Source: Methanobacterium sp. (GTDB taxonomy: Archaea > Methanobacteriota > Methanobacteria > Methanobacteriales > Methanobacteriaceae). From it: a stretch of 10,616 bases of DNA. The stretch lies in contig JAUNXM010000042.1 of NCBI GenBank assembly GCA_030539815.1, positions 4,108 to 14,723 on the forward strand, read 5' to 3'. The notes beneath the pieces are model-generated. The model saw nothing but the letters and a program-made list of their open reading frames with translations, did no database searches and was not told the DNA's origin. Position numbers and translations under genes: made by a program. The stretch's first letter is position 1; each line of letters begins with the position of its first letter. Below, in pieces: positions 7,586 to 10,616 of the stretch.

Positions 7586-8596
7586 CTAAAAGTAGGAGAA
7601 GAAATTCCAGGTTATGAAGAATCCATCAGCCCGACCTTCATAGGTCTTGAAGAGACTTTCCAGTGTGGTTTTATCACTTTGACTGGTGTCAATTCGTATC
7701 ACCGTCATGTTACCCTGATTTTCCGTGCTTAGAACGTTGTAACCACTCATATCAACAGGTTCAAACTGGTTCAAGACTTTTATCTCATGATAAGAACTGT
7801 TATTCCCTGCCAGTTCCAATCCCAACCCGGATAATGCCACCAGCACAATTAGGGCCAGTGGTAAAATTAGTTGGCGGAATTGGAAGGGTTGTTTCAAGAA
7901 GTAAAGAATGAATAAAAGACCCAGTCCAATGATTAACGGCTGACTGTAAAGTCCACCATCCACCATCCCAATCAGGGACAGAGCCAGGGCAAATGCCAGG
8001 ATTACCCGGTACATATCCCTTCTCCCGTTTAAAGATAACAGTCCAGTTATATATGCCAGGGGGAGGGTTATGAATATAAAGTAACCCCAGGGAACCACTT
8101 CCGGGTAAAGACTGCCCCCAGTATGAACGTGTTCCGGCACCAACCCCCCCATACTATCTGCAAAGTATCCGAAAACTGATTTAAAAACATGGGTGTGCAT
8201 GGGGCTGGTGGTGGTTGATGTGGGATTGGTGGAAACAAAAATGGTCAAGGGAGATACACCATACTTTAAACGAATAGAAAACTCGATTAAAAGTCCCACC
8301 AGACAGGTTAACAGGATTAAGATTATGGTCCATTTTAGGAATTTTTTACCATCCGGACTGTATTCATTGGTTTTTTCATTTAATGGTGTTAAAAAGCGGT
8401 TGGTGTTAATCACTGAATTTAATACTAGGAAACTGCCTATTAACATCATGAAAAGGACTGCTTTGCCCTCAGATGAACCTGATAACAGTGGCCAGGTGAT
8501 CATCATAACCAGCTGGTCCAGTGGTGATGTGGCGTAAACAATAAGCCCTATGAGTATCAGGATAACTCCAAATAATCCAGTTTTATCTATCTTCAC
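7586..8596 (-). CDS. Unknown multi-pass membrane protein
   Basis: I do not recognise the family. The 336-residue protein has about seven hydrophobic segments: roughly 7-23, 45-62, 87-107, 168-188, 197-213, 219-235 and 242-262. A long loop at about 108-167 is rich in Ser, Thr and Pro and contains two His pairs, H-T-H (134-136) and H-V-H (156-158). A soluble tail of about 70 residues (266-336) follows the last helix and ends in an aromatic cluster, WNFFSYF. Which side the loop and tail face is not determined. The start is GTG, supported by GGTGAT at 8607-8602 five bases upstream; no ATG alternative is nearby. It is followed after 50 bases by the fused glycosyltransferase, which suggests a joint role, such as a flippase, acceptor-lipid handling protein or surface partner; this rests on position only. 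Confidence 0.75.
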   Translation of the reverse strand: MKIDKTGLFGVILILIGLIVYATSPLDQLVMMITWPLLSGSSEGKAVLFMMLIGSFLVLNSVINTNRFLTPLNEKTNEYSPDGKKFLKWTIILILLTCLVGLLIEFSIRLKYGVSPLTIFVSTNPTSTTTSPMHTHVFKSVFGYFADSMGGLVPEHVHTGGSLYPEVVPWGYFIFITLPLAYITGLLSLNGRRDMYRVILAFALALSLIGMVDGGLYSQPLIIGLGLLFILYFLKQPFQFRQLILPLALIVLVALSGLGLELAGNNSSYHEIKVLNQFEPVDMSGYNVLSTENQGNMTVIRIDTSQSDKTTLESLFKTYEGRADGFFITWNFFSYF

Positions 8597-8610
8597 TATA
8601 TATCACCATT

Positions 8611-8617
8611 AAAAAAA
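8611..8617 (-). terminator. T-run between nadA and the membrane-protein gene
   Basis: Seven T on the minus strand lie about 70 bases after the nadA stop and just before the GGTGAT of the membrane-protein gene. It could end the nadA transcript, but it would also fall in the leader of the next gene if the two were co-transcribed, so they may be separate units. Confidence 0.4.
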
Positions 8618-8685
8618 TAATTATAATTAATAACTACGATTCCAGGTTAAATTATTTCTAATTGATTCCGAGCATCTTCTATATA

Positions 8686-9597
8686 TTAACTGATTTCCAG
8701 CATTCTTTCCACGGCGATTCTGGCCTTATTGGCAATTTCTTCCGGAACTTTAACCCGGAATTTTTCTTCGACCAGGGAATTTTTTACTTTTTCCAGGGTG
8801 TGGAGTTTCATATTTTCACATATGGCTTCATCCAGTAATGGGTAAATAACTTTGTCCGGGTATTCCCTGCGTAAACGGGTTACCATATCCACTTCCGTGC
8901 CTATGAGGAAACTTTTATTTTCAGATGCAGCCAGTTGTCTGATCATTCCCCCGGTACTCAGTATGTAATCGGCCATTTCCTGGACTTCCGCATCACATTC
9001 CGGGTGCACCAGCACTTCTGCATTAGGATAATTTTCCCTGGAAAAAGTTACATCGGCAGTGTTGAACATTTTATGAACATAGCAGTAGCCCACCTCGGGA
9101 ATGGGGATTATTTCCTTATCTGTTCTTTTGTCCACGAAACTAGCCAGATTCATGTCAGGGCCGAAGAGCACCTGATCAGAATCCAGACTTTCTACTACCT
9201 GAACCGCGTTGGCTGATGTGCATAATATGTCGGCTTCTGCTTTAGCTTCAGCCAGAGTGTTAACATACAACACCACCTCAGCTTGAGGGTATCTCTTTTT
9301 ATATTTTTTTACTTCCTCTGCAGGGAGCATGTGGGCCATGGGACACTCAGCCATGGGATCGGGAATTAAAATCTTCTTGGATGGGTTTAAGATAGCTGCA
9401 GTTTCTGCCATGAAGTCCACTCCACAGAAAACAACCAGATCCGCATCCGTGATTTGTGAAGCTTTGATACACAATTCTAGAGAATCACCTAAAAAATCGG
9501 CAATCTCCTGTATCTCTTGAGTTTGATAATTATGAGCCAATATTATAGCATTTTTATTTTCTTTAAGTTTAAGAATTTGTTCCTGTTCTTGGTTCAA
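8686..9597 (-). CDS. nadA: Quinolinate synthase NadA
   Basis: [4Fe-4S] enzyme of de novo NAD synthesis that condenses iminoaspartate with dihydroxyacetone phosphate to quinolinate. The length, 303 residues, fits the short archaeal/thermotogal form. The three cluster cysteines are in place: Cys85 in MAECPMAHM, Cys172 in VGYCYVHKMF, and Cys260 in DEAICENMKLHTLEKV. Other conserved blocks are ILAHNYQ, IADFLGDSLEL, FCGVDFMAETAAILNP, LFGPDMNLA, LVHPEC, ILSTGGMI and FLIGTEVDMVTRL. The start codon is TTG at 9597, supported by GGAG (9609-9606) exactly eight bases before it; no nearby ATG fits. A consensus TATA box lies upstream (9682-9689). Neither nadB, an aspartate dehydrogenase gene nor nadC lies in this window; methanogens often use an aspartate dehydrogenase in place of NadB. 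Confidence 0.97.
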   Translation of the reverse strand: MNQEQEQILKLKENKNAIILAHNYQTQEIQEIADFLGDSLELCIKASQITDADLVVFCGVDFMAETAAILNPSKKILIPDPMAECPMAHMLPAEEVKKYKKRYPQAEVVLYVNTLAEAKAEADILCTSANAVQVVESLDSDQVLFGPDMNLASFVDKRTDKEIIPIPEVGYCYVHKMFNTADVTFSRENYPNAEVLVHPECDAEVQEMADYILSTGGMIRQLAASENKSFLIGTEVDMVTRLRREYPDKVIYPLLDEAICENMKLHTLEKVKNSLVEEKFRVKVPEEIANKARIAVERMLEIS

Positions 9598-9605
9598 CCT
9601 GAACT

Positions 9606-9609
9606 CTCC
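9606..9609 (-). promoter_or_regulatory. Shine-Dalgarno site that supports the TTG start of nadA
   Basis: AAAGGAGAG on the minus strand places GGAG eight bases before the TTG at 9597, the same spacing as for pdxS. This makes the rare TTG start credible and gives the expected N-terminus, just before the helix leading to ILAHNYQ. Confidence 0.7.
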
Positions 9610-9681
9610 TTTAATTAGGTTTATTTGGATTACAGTCCCGGATTTAGGGATGAAAGATGATAAAAAATGGCAATAATGACA

Positions 9682-9689
9682 TATATAAA
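9682..9689 (-). promoter_or_regulatory. TATA box of nadA
   Basis: TTTATATA on the minus strand is an exact match to the TATA consensus known for Methanobacteriales. Transcription about 25 bases on would start near 9660, giving a leader of about 60 bases before the TTG at 9597. It lies just after T-runs that would end the upstream phosphorylase transcript. Confidence 0.7.
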
Positions 9690-9711
9690 AAATATTTTAT
9701 AATTCCTTATT

Positions 9712-9739
9712 AAAAAAACTTTCCCATATTTGTAAAAAA
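9712..9739 (-). terminator. T-runs ending the phosphorylase transcript
   Basis: On the minus strand a run of six T (9739-9734) and one of seven T (9718-9712) follow the phosphorylase stop codon at 9824 by about 85-110 bases, and precede the nadA TATA box. This separates the two genes into different transcripts. Confidence 0.5.
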
Positions 9740-9823
9740 TAAATTTGAACATGATATATGGGATATAACACCTGAAAATTGTTTATTTTAAATTTATTCA
9801 CAATATACCATTATTAAGCTAAA

Positions 9824-10603
9824 CTAATCTATTTCTGCACCTTCCAGGGCACAGCTACAGGGACAATTTCTATCATCAGCGATGTTAATAACCGAATTGT
9901 ATATTAATTTGGTTAATTCCTTTTTTTTCTCATCCAGAATTTCAAATACCTCATCTATGGTGATTTTCTCGGGAGATACTGATGCCGCGTAGTTGGAAAC
10001 CATACATATGGATGCGTAGCAGATTTCAAGTTCCCTGGCAAGTACCGCTTCGGGGAGGCCTGTCATTCCCACCACTGTGCCCCCGATCTGGCGGAACATG
10101 CGTATTTCTGCTGGGGTTTCAAATCTAGGCCCCTCGGTGCACACGTATACCCCACCCCTAATCAGTTTACCATCTACCCCTCGCCCGGCAGAGATTATGG
10201 TTTCTGCCAGCTGGGGACAGTAGGGTTGGGTGACATCCACATGAACTGCCCGGTCATCATAGAATGTGAAAGGCCTTTTACGGGTGAAATCCAAAAAATC
10301 ATCGGGTATTAAGAAGTCCCCTGGTTTAATGGATTCATCTAGAGATCCTACCGCATTGGTGGCAATAATTGATTCTACCCCCAGCATTTTAAGAGCGTAG
10401 ATGTTAGCCTGGTAATTAATCATGTGTGGTGGGTTATCGTGACCCTCGCGGTGACGAGGTAAGAAGGCAACCTCCTGATCTTCAAATTTTAGTATAGATA
10501 CCGGGGGAGACTCACCAAAGGGCGTATTAAAAACCTTCTTCTCCAGCAATTTTCCCATTTCAACTATCTGGTACACTCCAGTACCGCCCACAATTCCGAT
10601 CAT
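9824..10603 (-). CDS. S-methyl-5'-thioadenosine/5'-methylthioinosine phosphorylase (MTAP/PNP family)
   Basis: Cytosolic nucleoside phosphorylase of methylthio-nucleoside salvage: it cleaves a 5'-methylthio-nucleoside with phosphate to the free base and 5-methylthioribose 1-phosphate. The 259-residue protein is complete. Visible family blocks are MIGIVGGTGVY (phosphate loop), FLPRHREGHDNPPH (phosphate and ribose contacts), ATNAVGSLDESIKPGD, TEGPRFETPAEIRMF and VVGMTGLPEAVLARELEICYA. The base-binding position reads MVSNYAA, with Asn204 and Ala206; enzymes acting on adenine (human MTAP) have Asp at this place, while those acting on 6-oxopurines have Asn. This favours methylthioinosine or other 6-oxopurine nucleosides, as known for the Methanocaldococcus enzyme MJ0060. 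The C-terminus carries CPCSC (247-251), like the C-x-C motif linked to thermostability in related archaeal enzymes. The ATG follows AGGA; the upstream promoter lies outside the window. Confidence 0.93.
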   Translation of the reverse strand: MIGIVGGTGVYQIVEMGKLLEKKVFNTPFGESPPVSILKFEDQEVAFLPRHREGHDNPPHMINYQANIYALKMLGVESIIATNAVGSLDESIKPGDFLIPDDFLDFTRKRPFTFYDDRAVHVDVTQPYCPQLAETIISAGRGVDGKLIRGGVYVCTEGPRFETPAEIRMFRQIGGTVVGMTGLPEAVLARELEICYASICMVSNYAASVSPEKITIDEVFEILDEKKKELTKLIYNSVINIADDRNCPCSCALEGAEID

Positions 10604-10616
10604 GTTCCTAGTTCTC

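Overview
The window looks like an ordinary chromosomal stretch from a methanogenic archaeon of the order Methanobacteriales, most likely Methanobacterium or a close relative. The evidence is the gene set (a PdxS-type vitamin B6 synthase, quinolinate synthase, a methylthioinosine-type phosphorylase, a DUF763 protein), archaeal TATA boxes, Shine-Dalgarno sites of the GGTGAT and GGAGG type, GTG and TTG starts, AT-rich intergenic DNA and T-run terminators. The genus is inferred from general family knowledge, not from a search. I see no tRNA, rRNA, CRISPR array, insertion sequence or prophage gene.

Layout. (1) 86-871, plus: a DNA glycosylase of the Fpg/Nei family with a degenerate zinc finger, convergent with (2) pdxS, minus, 1912-1031; a 21-bp tandem duplication lies between them. 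(3) About 1928-2330 is a divergent intergenic region rich in dyads and short direct repeats. (4) 2494-2829, plus: an unknown small protein whose reading frame stays open and protein-like far upstream of its best start, suggesting a longer or frameshifted gene. (5) 2830-3268 is non-coding and carries a cluster of TGTAAT/ATTACA motifs. (6) 3269-3766, plus: a TPR protein, followed by (7) 3900-4193, plus: a pterin carbinolamine dehydratase-like protein with Asp in place of one catalytic His. (8) From 4427 to the right edge all genes are on the minus strand. In order of transcription they are: an MTA/MTI phosphorylase, nadA with its own clear TATA box, a multi-pass membrane protein, a two-domain glycosyltransferase, and the DUF763 protein.

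How the genes work together. Most are independent housekeeping or salvage genes: base-excision repair, PLP synthesis, NAD synthesis and methylthio-nucleoside salvage. The one pair that looks functionally linked is the membrane protein and the GT2/GT-B fusion glycosyltransferase, 50 bp apart with no T-run between them, which suggests a small cell-surface or glycolipid glycosylation unit. I did not find a clear new defence or mobile system. The most useful leads are the zinc-finger loss in the glycosylase, the His-to-Asp change in the dehydratase, the glycosyltransferase fusion with its membrane partner, the unannotated N-terminal extension before 2494, and the phased motif array at 2952-3012.
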